Of a DNA stretch of 64,000 nt, positions 37,521 through 47,055 are shown piece after piece (the stretch's first letter is position 1; every line of letters starts with the position of its first letter). The notes beneath the pieces are model-generated. The model was not told the origin of the DNA, did not search any database, and saw nothing but the letters and a program-made list of their open reading frames with translations. Origin of the DNA: an uncultured Schlesneria sp. GTDB taxonomy: Bacteria > Planctomycetota > Planctomycetia > Planctomycetales > Planctomycetaceae. The DNA lies in assembly GCA_903871875.1 (NCBI GenBank), contig CAIQIR010000054.1:1-64000 (forward strand), written 5' to 3'. The translations under genes and the position numbers were made by a program.

Positions 37521-38501
37521 ATGCCAACACGCCAAAAGACGATTTCGATCGTCGTCACTCCCGGGGTCCAGCTCACCGATGTTTCGGGGCCGCTCGATGT
37601 GTTTGCCGAAGCGAATGCTCAACTTGGTCGGGATGCCTATCGACTGGAAATCATCGGGACGATGTCGGGGCCGATTTGCAGTTCTTCCGGTGTGAAGCTG
37701 CTGTCTGATCGTGTGGTCGGGAAACATAGCGGCGAGTGGTCGCATACGCTGCTGGTGGCAGGGGCTCCGAAGATGGCCGATCTGCGGCCGTCGCCGGATT
37801 TGTTGAAATGGTTGCGCGAAGAATCGTCGCATGCCCGACGTTTTGGTTCTGTTTGCAGTGGCGCTTTCCTCTTGGCTGCAACAGGCCTGCTTGATGGTCG
37901 TCAAGTCACTACGCATTGGGCAGTCGCAGATCGACTTGCCAACGCTTACCCGACCGTGAAGGTCAATCAAGATGCGTTGTATGTCCGTGACGGGCGAGTT
38001 TGGACCGCGGCGGGCGTGACGGCCGGAATGGATCTGTCTCTGGCCCTGGTGGAAGAGGATCTGGGGCGGACATTGGCGATGAAAGTCGCCAGTCAACTGG
38101 TCATGTTCTTCAAACGACCGGGAGGGCAGCTTCAATTCAGCCGGCATGGGGTCGCCGTCCCAACGGGTCGATCGGCGTTACAGGAACTGCAGCGGTGGGT
38201 GACCGCCCATCCCGCCGAAGTTCATACCGTTCCGCGCCTTGCTGAACGGCTGGGGCTTAGTCCCCGCCATTTCACCCGATTGTTCACCACCGAGATCGGC
38301 ATTGCTCCCGCTACCTGGGTGGAATCACAACGTGTCGAGACGGCGCGACATCTGTTGGAGACGGTCGGCAGTGCTCCGAAACAGGTGGCCACCCAATGTG
38401 GTTTTGCCAACGTCGATGTTCTGCGGCGTGCATTTTATCGTCAGGTGGGGATTACGCCGGCCGAGTATCGCAAACGATTTCAACTTGCTGACGGAGAATG
38501 A
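37521..38501 (+). CDS. GlxA-family transcriptional regulator
   Basis: A 326-residue regulator with an N-terminal DJ-1/PfpI-like domain (ISIVVTPGVQLTDVSGPLDV, the elbow Cys in FGSVCSGAFLLA, about residue 112, and TAAGVTAGMDLSLAL) and a C-terminal AraC/XylS double helix-turn-helix (RLAERLGLSPRHFTRLFTTE and VATQCGFANVDVLRRAFYRQ). It likely senses a small metabolite and controls the divergent HD gene and itself. The start is at 37521, immediately after the direct repeats, which suggests autoregulation. Confidence 0.9.
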   Translation: MPTRQKTISIVVTPGVQLTDVSGPLDVFAEANAQLGRDAYRLEIIGTMSGPICSSSGVKLLSDRVVGKHSGEWSHTLLVAGAPKMADLRPSPDLLKWLREESSHARRFGSVCSGAFLLAATGLLDGRQVTTHWAVADRLANAYPTVKVNQDALYVRDGRVWTAAGVTAGMDLSLALVEEDLGRTLAMKVASQLVMFFKRPGGQLQFSRHGVAVPTGRSALQELQRWVTAHPAEVHTVPRLAERLGLSPRHFTRLFTTEIGIAPATWVESQRVETARHLLETVGSAPKQVATQCGFANVDVLRRAFYRQVGITPAEYRKRFQLADGE

Positions 38502-38733
38502 GTGAGGGTCTCGTATTCGCAGAACAGATTGGGACAACCCCCGAAGATTGTTTGGGGCCGTCCGATTGTGATATCCCGATTGACCACGCGGCTCGCAGCC
38601 AAAGGGGCATTGCCGCCACCGGTCCGACGTCGGTTTTAATTGAGACGATCGTCATCAGCCCGTAAGGCTCGCATTGCTAAACATGGTGCGAGTGGAAGCG
38701 AAATGCAATAAGATTTGATCAGCCAGTCTTATC

Positions 38734-38739
38734 GGAGGT
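38734..38739 (+). promoter_or_regulatory. Ribosome-binding site deciding a TTG start
   Basis: GGAGGT stands 7 bases before TTG at 38747. No ATG is near in this frame, and the Tat signal starts only with the TTG, so this site fixes the start. Confidence 0.75.
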
Positions 38740-38746
38740 CGTCGCT

Positions 38747-40813
38747 TTGTCATTTCCACTTGTTCGAACCACAACATGTTCTCGACGGACGGCACTCGGT
38801 TGGGGAGCCGCTGCTTTGGCGGGTTCGTCGACAATGACTTGGAAGAACGGGGCGTTCGCTCAATCGTCGATTCCTGCGGCATTGCCTCCGTTGAATCGGT
38901 TCCCGCGGATGATGCAGGAATTTCTGGCATCGAAGATCGTTGCCGCCCAGGCACTAGGACAGGCTCGACGTGAGTCCATCGCGTCCAAGGAGGATGCGGA
39001 AGCCTATGTCACCCTGGTTCGTGAACTGATCCGGGACTGCTTCGGACCGTTCCCTGAAAAGACGCCGCTGAAACCGCGCGTGATGAAGGTTGTCCAGCGA
39101 GAAACGTATCACATCGAGAACGTGATTTTCGAAAGCCGTCCTGGTTTTTTTGTGACGGCGAATCTTTACGTGCCCAAAGGGCGAGTTCATCCCCTGCCTG
39201 GTGTGGTCGCTTCTTGCGGACATTCGATCAATGGGAAAGCGGCCGAGGCCTATCAGGCCTTTGCACAAGGGCTGGCACGAACAGGTTACGTGGTGTTGAT
39301 TTTCGATCCGATTGGACAGGGCGAACGGCTTCAATATCCGGATGGGGCATTGAAGTCTCAAGTCGGCGCGGGAGTTCACGAGCACTTGCTGGCGGGAAAT
39401 CAGCAGTTCCTCGTGGGCGAGTTTTTGGGGACATGGCGCGCGTGGGACGGTGTGCGCGCGCTCGATTATCTGTTGACGCGACCCGAGGTCGATTCACAGC
39501 GAATCGGGATTACCGGAAACTCGGGCGGCGGAACGATGACGATGTGGTTATGTGGATTGGAATCGCGATGGACGATGGCCGCACCCAGTTGCGCCGTGAC
39601 AACGTTCCGCCGCAACTTCGACAATGAACTGCCTGCGGACACGGAACAATGTCCACCGCAAGTGCTGATGCATGGGCTTGATCATTCCGATTTCCTGGCG
39701 GCGATGGCACCCAAACCCGTCATCATCATTGCTTCCGAAAAAGATTACTTCGACGTTCGCGGGGCCGTGGAAGCCTATGATCGACTGCGATCGCTCTATG
39801 GCTGGCTGGGGGCTCCTGACAACATTCGTTTGTTCGTCGGTCCGAATGCTCATGGTTACACGCAACCCAATCGCGAAGCGATGTACGAGTTCTTCCACAG
39901 GCAAACGGGCATCACCGCGAGATCTGCCGAACCTTCGCTCGTGACGGAGACCGATGAAACGTTGCAATGCACGCCCAAGGGACAAGTCGCCGAGATGGGC
40001 TCGTCAAGCGTGGTCTCGTTCACCGCGTCACTTTCGTCCCAATTGAAGAAGCAACGGGGTGAGTTGAACGCGCAGACACTTCGTGCACGGGTGCAAGCGA
40101 TGCTGCCTCCCTGTCCCGACCACTCGCCCGAGTACACGATCTTACGGCCTGTGGGTGACCGGCGATTTTCCAAGCCGCACGCGACGTGTTACACGATCGA
40201 GACGGAACCGGGGGTCAGGGCGATCGTTAGTCGCCTCGACGAACAGGCTCACTATTCGCGACCTCCCAAAGGACCAGGGCGAGTGATTCTTTACGTTTCC
40301 CATCAATCAAGCGACGCGGAATTGCGAGACGAACCGTTCGTCAAGCAGTTGATTGCGGACGAGCCGAAGTCCGAGTTCTTTGCCGTCGACGTCCGCGGGA
40401 TTGGGGACTCACAACCCCAAACTTGCGGCGAGAAGCAATATTTTGTTCCGTATGGCAGCGACTATTTTTATGCGGCCCATTCGCTGATGCTCGGTCAGGC
40501 ATACCCGGTGCAGCGGACGTTTGATCTGTTGCGGGTGATTCATTGGATTAAGGCCCAGGGCCGAACGGAGATTCATCTGGCGGCACTTAGCTGGGGAACG
40601 ATCCCCGCCACTCTGGCCGCCGTGGTCTCGGATGATGTCAATCAGGTCACGTTCAAGCGAGCGTTGACGTCGTATACCGACATCGCCGAATCGGACCACT
40701 ACGATTGGCCGCTATCATCGTTCATTCCCGGTGTGTTGAAGAATTTCGATTTGCCCGATTGTTACCGAGCTTTGACGGCCAAGCGGTTAAGGCAGATCGA
40801 TCTGAAAAAGTGA
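38747..40813 (+). CDS. Tat-exported double alpha/beta hydrolase
   Basis: A 688-residue protein with a twin-arginine signal (SRRTALGWGAAALAGSS) and two alpha/beta-hydrolase domains. The first resembles acetyl xylan esterase/abhydrolase_7-type enzymes: GVVASCGH, DPIGQGER, nucleophile Ser in ITGNSGGGTMT (about residue 262), IASEKDYFD for the acid and GPNAHGY for the His. The second domain (RVILYVSHQSSD, FAVDVRGIGDS, AALSWGTIPA at about 614) has a less complete site. The family is expanded in planctomycetes and acts on esters of plant or algal polysaccharides; the substrate here is unknown. Translation starts at TTG. Confidence 0.83.
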   Translation: MSFPLVRTTTCSRRTALGWGAAALAGSSTMTWKNGAFAQSSIPAALPPLNRFPRMMQEFLASKIVAAQALGQARRESIASKEDAEAYVTLVRELIRDCFGPFPEKTPLKPRVMKVVQRETYHIENVIFESRPGFFVTANLYVPKGRVHPLPGVVASCGHSINGKAAEAYQAFAQGLARTGYVVLIFDPIGQGERLQYPDGALKSQVGAGVHEHLLAGNQQFLVGEFLGTWRAWDGVRALDYLLTRPEVDSQRIGITGNSGGGTMTMWLCGLESRWTMAAPSCAVTTFRRNFDNELPADTEQCPPQVLMHGLDHSDFLAAMAPKPVIIIASEKDYFDVRGAVEAYDRLRSLYGWLGAPDNIRLFVGPNAHGYTQPNREAMYEFFHRQTGITARSAEPSLVTETDETLQCTPKGQVAEMGSSSVVSFTASLSSQLKKQRGELNAQTLRARVQAMLPPCPDHSPEYTILRPVGDRRFSKPHATCYTIETEPGVRAIVSRLDEQAHYSRPPKGPGRVILYVSHQSSDAELRDEPFVKQLIADEPKSEFFAVDVRGIGDSQPQTCGEKQYFVPYGSDYFYAAHSLMLGQAYPVQRTFDLLRVIHWIKAQGRTEIHLAALSWGTIPATLAAVVSDDVNQVTFKRALTSYTDIAESDHYDWPLSSFIPGVLKNFDLPDCYRALTAKRLRQIDLKK

Positions 40814-41003
40814 AGGTTGGGGCAGCAACCTGGCGTCATCGAAAGCGGCGCACCAAGTCTTTCGCGGATCGACCCTTGCTGCTCCTGCCGGATAACGTCC
40901 GCTGTTCGTATGATGGAATTCGCCGTTGCAGGACTTGGTGCTCGTCGTAAGATCATTTCAGTATCACAAACAAAGCAAGTGCGAAAAAACGATCGAGGCC
41001 CCT

Positions 41004-41471
41004 ATGGCAAAAAAGAAACAGCCGGCAAGATTGTCGCCCGGTGAAATGCGGCTCATGGGCGTTCTTTGGGAGCAGGGTCCATGCACCTTGGCGGAATCTT
41101 ATGAATTACAGCCAGGGCAATTAGCTTATACGACGATTCAAACGCAATTGAATCGGCTTGTTGCCAAACGTCTGGTGGCGAGATCGAAAGTTCGGCCGAT
41201 GAAGTACCGGGCCCTGGTCGATCCTCAGGCGATGGGGGCAGGACTACTTCAATTGCTCGTCGACACCGTTGGCGGAGGCCGCATTTTTCCACTGGTGGAA
41301 CAACTCGTTTCTCTGGTCAGTTTGTCGAGGGAGGACGTTCGCGAGCTGAAGCGGCTGATTGAGGGGGCGTGTGCCAAGCCGTCGAAACGACCTAAATCAG
41401 CGAAGTCCGCTGCCAAGCGTCAAAAGCCTGTCCGCAAAATCCACTCCGTCAGTCCGCGATCACGACGGTGA
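41004..41471 (+). CDS. BlaI/MecI/CopY-family repressor
   Basis: A 155-residue winged-helix repressor: LSPGEMRLMGVLWEQGPCTL, then YTTIQTQLNRLVAKRLVARS (recognition helix) and KYRALVDPQ, followed by the dimerisation helices and a basic tail rich in Lys and Ser. GAGG lies 6 bases before the ATG at 41004. Family members are usually next to an M56 (BlaR1-like) sensor protease; none is here, so this copy is an orphan. The basic tail of about 35 residues is longer than usual. Confidence 0.85.
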   Translation: MAKKKQPARLSPGEMRLMGVLWEQGPCTLAESYELQPGQLAYTTIQTQLNRLVAKRLVARSKVRPMKYRALVDPQAMGAGLLQLLVDTVGGGRIFPLVEQLVSLVSLSREDVRELKRLIEGACAKPSKRPKSAKSAAKRQKPVRKIHSVSPRSRR

Positions 41472-41624
41472 AGAATTGGCGGCCCACGTCGGTACTCGGA
41501 GACATTCATGGTGAGTGTTCCGCTGCTAACGCGTTCCGGCGAGTCATGTTCCCCGCGTCGCCCGTCTGAAACGTCGCCGTCCAGTGTCCTCTGTCACTGT
41601 TGAAAACGGGATGAGGTTCCTCTG

Positions 41625-42332
41625 CTATTCCGTTCCCGTCCGCTTGAAGGGGAACGGGTCCGCGGACGGAAGCTGACTTTTCTCAGGTGGCACCAATCCA
41701 CTTCTCATCGCATGACGAACCAATCCAGGAATGTCGTGGATACCAAGTCTTTCCATGATTTGGGCCCGGTGTGTTTCGACGGTTTTCGCACTGATTTCCA
41801 GCAACCGGGCGATGCCCTTTGTGGATTGTCCTTCGGCGATCAGTTGCAGGATTTCGCGTTGTCTGGGTGTCAGAGGATCGGTGACCGCCGATTGCCCCTC
41901 GCCGATCAATTGCATGTAGCTGGTCATCATCTGTTTCGAGACGGCAGGAGTCAGGTAGGATTCTCCGCGAACGACCGAATTGATTCCGAATTGAAGTTCC
42001 ACGGCGTCAGCATCTTTGAGCAGATAACCGGCCGCCCCGGCTCGCACGGCTTGACCGACGAATTCTTCGTTGGCGTGCATCGAAACGATGATCACGCGAA
42101 CTTCGGGAAACTCTTTGGCGACACGTTCGGCAACGACCAAGCCGTTCATGTGAGGCATGGCGATGTCGGTCAGTAGAACGTGCGGGCGCAATTTCGCCAC
42201 CAGCTCAAGTGCCTCACGACCGTCGCTCGCTTCTCCGACGACTTCAAAGCCAGGAATGCTTTGGAGTAATGATCGAATACCGGCTCGGATAAGTGCATGA
42301 TCGTCAGCGATGATCAATCGAATCGTTTCCAT
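41625..42332 (-). CDS. NarL/LuxR-type response regulator
   Basis: A 235-residue regulator: a receiver domain with the acidic pair IIADDHALIRAG, phospho-Asp 56 in HVLLTDIAMP, the Thr/Ser in IIVSMHANEE and the Lys in YLLKDADAVE, then a LuxR helix-turn-helix (LTPRQREILQLIAEGQSTKGIARLLEIS, the first half only being LTPRQREILQLIAEGQ). It lies 36 bases after the hybrid kinase gene on the same strand and is its likely output partner. Confidence 0.93.
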   Translation of the reverse strand: METIRLIIADDHALIRAGIRSLLQSIPGFEVVGEASDGREALELVAKLRPHVLLTDIAMPHMNGLVVAERVAKEFPEVRVIIVSMHANEEFVGQAVRAGAAGYLLKDADAVELQFGINSVVRGESYLTPAVSKQMMTSYMQLIGEGQSAVTDPLTPRQREILQLIAEGQSTKGIARLLEISAKTVETHRAQIMERLGIHDIPGLVRHAMRSGLVPPEKSQLPSADPFPFKRTGTE

Positions 42333-42368
42333 CCTGATGCCCTTCCTGCCTTGTCACGTGTCCCATTG

Positions 42369-45300
42369 TCACGAAGGTGACGACGGGAACCAAGCGTGAA
42401 TTGTAGTCCCCTGCCCTGGGGTCGAAGCAATCTCGATTCGCCCCCCTGCCAAACTCGCGCGTTCATGCATACTGGTCAGCCCCAGGCTGGTTCCCGATGA
42501 CGCAAGACGTCGAGCTTCCTCAACGTCAAATCCAATGCCATCGTCATGGATTGTCAGATGCAACTCTTCATTCCGTTGTCTCAATTCTATCTCAATTCGG
42601 CCCGGTGTTGCGTGACGCATGGCATTCGTTACGGCTTCCTGGCTGATTCGGAAACAAACCGTCGCGAGATCCGTCGGAACCCGAATATCGGGTGGAATGA
42701 CCGAAATATGTTCTTGGAATCCTGCGATTTTGGCCTGCTGCTTAAGATACCAATGCAATGTGGCGACCAGACCCAGATCATCGAGATGCGGAGGGCGCAT
42801 GTTCAGCGAGAGATTCCGGACCTGATTCACCGCCCGTTCGATCATCGAGATATTTTCGTCCAGACGGGTCCGAAGTTTTTCGTCGGACGTGCGCTGGATG
42901 TCGCGAAGATTCATTTTCATCAAGGTTAATTCTTGTCCGATTTCATCGTGTAATTCTCGAGCGAGATGTCGCAACTCGGCCTCGCGGGTGGTGATCAGCT
43001 GGCGTGACAGCGATTCCAAACGTTGGCGTCCGGCCCGCAGCTCTTCGTCGGCCTGTTTGCGCTCCGTAATGTTCTGGTGTGTTCCCACCATGCGAATGGG
43101 GCTTCCCTGGGCATCCCGGGTCGCGAAACTACGTGCCAGAATATTCAGGTACTGCCCCGATTTGTGACGCATCCGGAACTCGCTCTCGTAATTCTCCCGC
43201 GGGCCGTTCAGGAAGTCTCGCACGCGATCCTTAGCGGCGGTGCGATCATCAGGGTGCAACAGATTCAGCCACGTATCGAAGTTGTCGATTAATTCGGAAT
43301 CTTCGTAGCCGAGCATCGATTTCCAGCGAGGTGAGAAAAAAACGTGTCCGGTTGTCAAATCCCAATCCCACAACCCGTCGTTGGCACCTCGCAAGGCCAG
43401 TTGAAACCGTTCTTCACTCGCTCGCAAGGCCCTTTCGGCCGATTTCAATTCCGTGATATCCAGCACGCCTCCAATGATGACGCCTTCTTCGGTAGTGGGA
43501 TCCCATTCCAGAAAGCGGCCCTGAAGCAAAACCGTGAGAATTTGGCCGGATTTCGTCAAATACCGAAATTCTTCTCGCTCGACCTGTCCGGTGGCAATCC
43601 TGCGGAACATGTCTTGAACGCGATTGCGATCATCGGCATGAAACATCATCGCCCAGCCGCGGCTCCGGCATTCGTCCTCTGTATAGCCGCTCAATAGCCC
43701 GAATCGAGGCCGAGCCCATTCGATTATGGATGTTCCGTCGAGTCGGTATCGAACGGCGAAGGTGACGCTTCGCGTAATTTCTGAAATCGCCGAGTAACGT
43801 GCTTCACTTTCTCGAAGAGCCTGAAAGGAACTCTCGCGGTCGATGGCCACTCGAGCCAGGTGAACGACCGTGGCCAGGATCAATTCCTCCTCGGGGTCGG
43901 GAGTCGCGATCTCGTGCCGGTAAACGGCAAACGTGCCCAGAACTTCGTCGGCGTTTGCGGTCGGGCCAACGCCAGAGGAAGCGAGAATCGGCACCGACCA
44001 GCAGGAACGAAGTTCGTGTTGCAGTGCCAAATCTCGGAAGTCAGCCCAGAGTGGGTCTGTCGCAATATCCGACACAATGACAGGTTTTCCCAAGAAGGCG
44101 GCCGTTCCACAGGAACCGACACCGGGACCGATCGGCAGTGTCTCGGCCGTCTGAGCAAATTCGGCCGGCAGATTCGCGCCCGCAGCAAAACGCAAGAGAT
44201 TTCGCTTTCGATCGACCAGATGAATCGTGCAAATCGAACCTGACAATTGATCTTCGACCAATTCGACCAGATCCTGCAAAACCGATTTGAGCGGCGCCCC
44301 GATTGCAATCTGCTCGAGCACCAGTGACTGTCGGTGGACAGCCGTTTCCGCCCGTTTGCGTTTGGTGATATCCTGCGTTGTCCCGTGAATTTGCCGCGGC
44401 GTCCGTTTCCCAAGAACGCCAGTAAACTGAAACTTTGCCGCCAGGGTGATCCATTTGACGGTGCCATCCAAATGCTTGATCCGATACTCGCTGGAAAAGC
44501 TGCCGTCGCCGTCGACATCGTTCAAGGCTGCCGTGGCGACGGAAATCAGGTGCTCGGTGTCGCCGGGATACATCCGTTCGAAAGCGACTTCCGGCTTAAC
44601 CAGTGATCCGCTGACCCCGTTGTGGGCGCGACATTTCTCATCGAGCCAAACTTCATTCGTCGCGTAGTCGTATTGCCACGTCCCTTGCTCGGCGGCATCC
44701 AGAGCCAGTCGATAACGTTCTTCACTCTCGCGAAACCGCTGCTCACTCTGACGCTGTTCATCTTCAGCCACTTTCCGTTCGGTGATTTCGTAGGACAAAA
44801 TCACAATTCCCTCGGAAGCGGGCAAGATGCTGACGTCGAATACCCCGACCGAGCCATCGGGAAAAACGAATCGATTTTCCAGATCGGCCGGAATCTGTTC
44901 CTCAAGGCATCGTCGCAGCGTCGTATAAAGCGGAGTCTGGTCGATGCCTGGATAGGCATCCACAATTCGTTGTCCGATCAGCTCACCGGCTGCACGACGA
45001 CAATGTCGGACTGCGTTGGCGTTGAGGTAAACGAATCGCAAATCTGCGTCGAGAATCTGGCATCCCTCAAGCAAATTATTGAGTGTTCCGCGTAGCTGTG
45101 CTTCGTTTTCGGTTAGAGCGTTTTCGCTCCATTTGCGTTCAGTGATATCTTGTACGGTTCCAAAAAGTCGTTTGGGCGAGTCGATTTCGTCGGTCTCGCA
45201 GCGACCGATCATCGAGAGCCAGCGAGTTTCACCGGTCGTGCGGATGATGCGAAAATCGGTGACGAACTGTGTTCGCGATTCGACCGCTGATGCGACCGCG

Positions 45301-45902
45301 TCCATCACACGGTCGGAATCCTCTGGATGAAACAGCGATTGGAACGCGGCGAACGTTCCGCCATCATCATTGATGCCTAGGATCTCGCGTAATTCCCGTG
45401 ACAAATTCACCGAATCGTGCTGCAGATCCCACTCCCAAACCCCCATCTTCGCGACGGTGAGGGCCAATTCCAGACGGGCGCGAGACTCTGTCTCTTTTCG
45501 CTCGGCCGTTCGCAGCTTTCGTTGCTTGATCGCTTGTGAAACCGCCATTCCCAGTCGATCCAGGCGGTTTTTCAACAAAAAGTCCGTGGCACCACATTGG
45601 ATCGCCCGTACAGCAGCCTCTTCGCCGATGGCTCTGGAAACAATCAAGAAGGGAACATCTTGTCCGTGCTCTCGCGCGATGCGCAGTGCTCTCAAGGCGT
45701 CAAATCGAGGTAAGCGGAAATCACTCAAAATGACGTCCGTCGTTGTGGCCAGTTTGACTCGAAATTCCGCTTCGGTTTCGACTCGGACCACGATCGGTTC
45801 GAACCCTGCTCTCTGCAGTTCGATTACCATCAATTGTGCGTCTGCTTCACTGTCTTCGACAATCAAGACATTTAAGGTAGCTGCTGACACGTGAATGATC
45901 AC
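42369..45902 (-). CDS. Multi-PAS/GAF sensor histidine kinase with receiver
   Basis: A 1177-residue cytoplasmic kinase without TM helices. Order: receiver domain (about 10-125; phospho-Asp 61 in DVILSDFRLPR, Lys in FLLKNRLD), three PAS/PAC modules (about 140-525), a GAF domain (about 535-700, LPIGPGVGSCGTAAFLGKPV), two more PAS/PAC modules (about 705-960), then a HisKA_3 box with the phospho-His in LARELHDEIGQELT and a NarX-type HATPase (IHDDGIGFDVEEAR, GLTSMHERASLAGG). The receiver at the N-terminus is unusual for NarX-type kinases and could allow control by another kinase. Start is GTG. It is followed by a matching NarL-type regulator gene. Confidence 0.92.
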   Translation of the reverse strand: MIIHVSAATLNVLIVEDSEADAQLMVIELQRAGFEPIVVRVETEAEFRVKLATTTDVILSDFRLPRFDALRALRIAREHGQDVPFLIVSRAIGEEAAVRAIQCGATDFLLKNRLDRLGMAVSQAIKQRKLRTAERKETESRARLELALTVAKMGVWEWDLQHDSVNLSRELREILGINDDGGTFAAFQSLFHPEDSDRVMDAVASAVESRTQFVTDFRIIRTTGETRWLSMIGRCETDEIDSPKRLFGTVQDITERKWSENALTENEAQLRGTLNNLLEGCQILDADLRFVYLNANAVRHCRRAAGELIGQRIVDAYPGIDQTPLYTTLRRCLEEQIPADLENRFVFPDGSVGVFDVSILPASEGIVILSYEITERKVAEDEQRQSEQRFRESEERYRLALDAAEQGTWQYDYATNEVWLDEKCRAHNGVSGSLVKPEVAFERMYPGDTEHLISVATAALNDVDGDGSFSSEYRIKHLDGTVKWITLAAKFQFTGVLGKRTPRQIHGTTQDITKRKRAETAVHRQSLVLEQIAIGAPLKSVLQDLVELVEDQLSGSICTIHLVDRKRNLLRFAAGANLPAEFAQTAETLPIGPGVGSCGTAAFLGKPVIVSDIATDPLWADFRDLALQHELRSCWSVPILASSGVGPTANADEVLGTFAVYRHEIATPDPEEELILATVVHLARVAIDRESSFQALRESEARYSAISEITRSVTFAVRYRLDGTSIIEWARPRFGLLSGYTEDECRSRGWAMMFHADDRNRVQDMFRRIATGQVEREEFRYLTKSGQILTVLLQGRFLEWDPTTEEGVIIGGVLDITELKSAERALRASEERFQLALRGANDGLWDWDLTTGHVFFSPRWKSMLGYEDSELIDNFDTWLNLLHPDDRTAAKDRVRDFLNGPRENYESEFRMRHKSGQYLNILARSFATRDAQGSPIRMVGTHQNITERKQADEELRAGRQRLESLSRQLITTREAELRHLARELHDEIGQELTLMKMNLRDIQRTSDEKLRTRLDENISMIERAVNQVRNLSLNMRPPHLDDLGLVATLHWYLKQQAKIAGFQEHISVIPPDIRVPTDLATVCFRISQEAVTNAMRHATPGRIEIELRQRNEELHLTIHDDGIGFDVEEARRLASSGTSLGLTSMHERASLAGGRIEIASTPGQGTTIHAWFPSSPS

Positions 45903-46348
45903 TCGAGGAAAAGAGGCTGAATCGACAACACGGAAATCGCCTTTCGAAAAAAGCCTGAACGTGAACAGCGATTCCCATCAAGATCCGTGGAATCGAAAAA
46001 GAGAGTTCCGTCGACCGTTGCGACGTGACTGCCAGGCATCTCGCTTGGCGATTGCATACAATCCCAGCGACAATCTTCCCGCGGTCCATGCCTTTTCAGC
46101 ATGGAAGTCGTCTCTGGCAGAAAAATGTCTGTACTCTTAGATGGCATGATCATGCCTTCAGAGTTATGGGACGATTGAGATTGATAAGACCAAATACGAA
46201 CGTCAGGCGGGGACGGTGCTGTTCTTCTGGAAATGACTCGCGGAGTATATCAACGTTTTCCGATATTGCACCTCTGTCACAACGGCAAACCGACGAATTC
46301 CTGAACAACTCAATGCAACAGTGATCACACAAAGTACAAGTCGATTCC
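45903..46348. other. Intergenic, divergent promoter region
   Basis: 446 bases between the divergent kinase and plsY genes. I see no gene, repeat or RNA structure I could support. Confidence 0.4.
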
Positions 46349-46987
46349 ATGAAGAACATGATTTTTTTGGCGGTCGCCAGCTATCTGGCGGGGTCGATTC
46401 CTTTTGGGCTTATCATCGGCAAGACGTTCAAAGGAATTGACTTACGAGATCACGGCAGTGGCAATATTGGGGCCACTAATGCCGGCCGCGTCTTGGGAAA
46501 AAAGTGGGGATTGATCTGTTTGGTTCTAGATGCCCTGAAGGGGTTGTTGCCGGTTGCTCTATTTCCGTTGTTGTTTTTTGCTGCAGACGACCCTTGGATA
46601 ACTCATGCTGCCGTCCTGGCGGGTATCGCGACTATTGTGGGGCATATGTTTCCTTGTTGGCTGGGATTTCGCGGGGGAAAGGGCGTCGCCACATCGCTGG
46701 GTGTATTGTTGATGCTGAGTCCCTGGGGCTTACTGGTCGCGGCGGCGGCGTTTTTTCTCTCGCTGTTGTGCTGGCGAATTGTGTCGCTGAGTTCCCTGAT
46801 TGCTGCGACGGCCTACGGCGGATTCGAATTGTGTCGTCTGTCGCCGTCTCCCTTTGCCGAGACGACCTGGAGCCAGGGCCTGTTCGCGATCCTGGTGCCC
46901 CTGTTGATCGTCGTTCAACATCGAAGCAATATCCGCCGGTTGCTCAAAGGCGACGAGCCTCACTTCACGCTCAAACGCGAGTCATGA
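46349..46987 (+). CDS. plsY: Acyl-phosphate glycerol-3-phosphate acyltransferase
   Basis: A 212-residue polytopic inner-membrane enzyme that moves the acyl group of acyl-phosphate to glycerol-3-phosphate, the first step of phospholipid synthesis with PlsX. All three PlsY motifs are present: GSIPFGLIIG, the GSGNIGATNAGR loop and GHMFPCWLGFRGGKGVAT. Length and about six helices fit the family. The start has no clear ribosome-binding site. It converges on the PSD1 gene 68 bases away. Confidence 0.95.
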   Translation: MKNMIFLAVASYLAGSIPFGLIIGKTFKGIDLRDHGSGNIGATNAGRVLGKKWGLICLVLDALKGLLPVALFPLLFFAADDPWITHAAVLAGIATIVGHMFPCWLGFRGGKGVATSLGVLLMLSPWGLLVAAAAFFLSLLCWRIVSLSSLIAATAYGGFELCRLSPSPFAETTWSQGLFAILVPLLIVVQHRSNIRRLLKGDEPHFTLKRES

Positions 46988-47055
46988 CGCGGCGAGCTGC
47001 TTCTGACAAGCACGGCCATCTGTCACTCGACAACGAAAAAACAAACAACGAAAAA

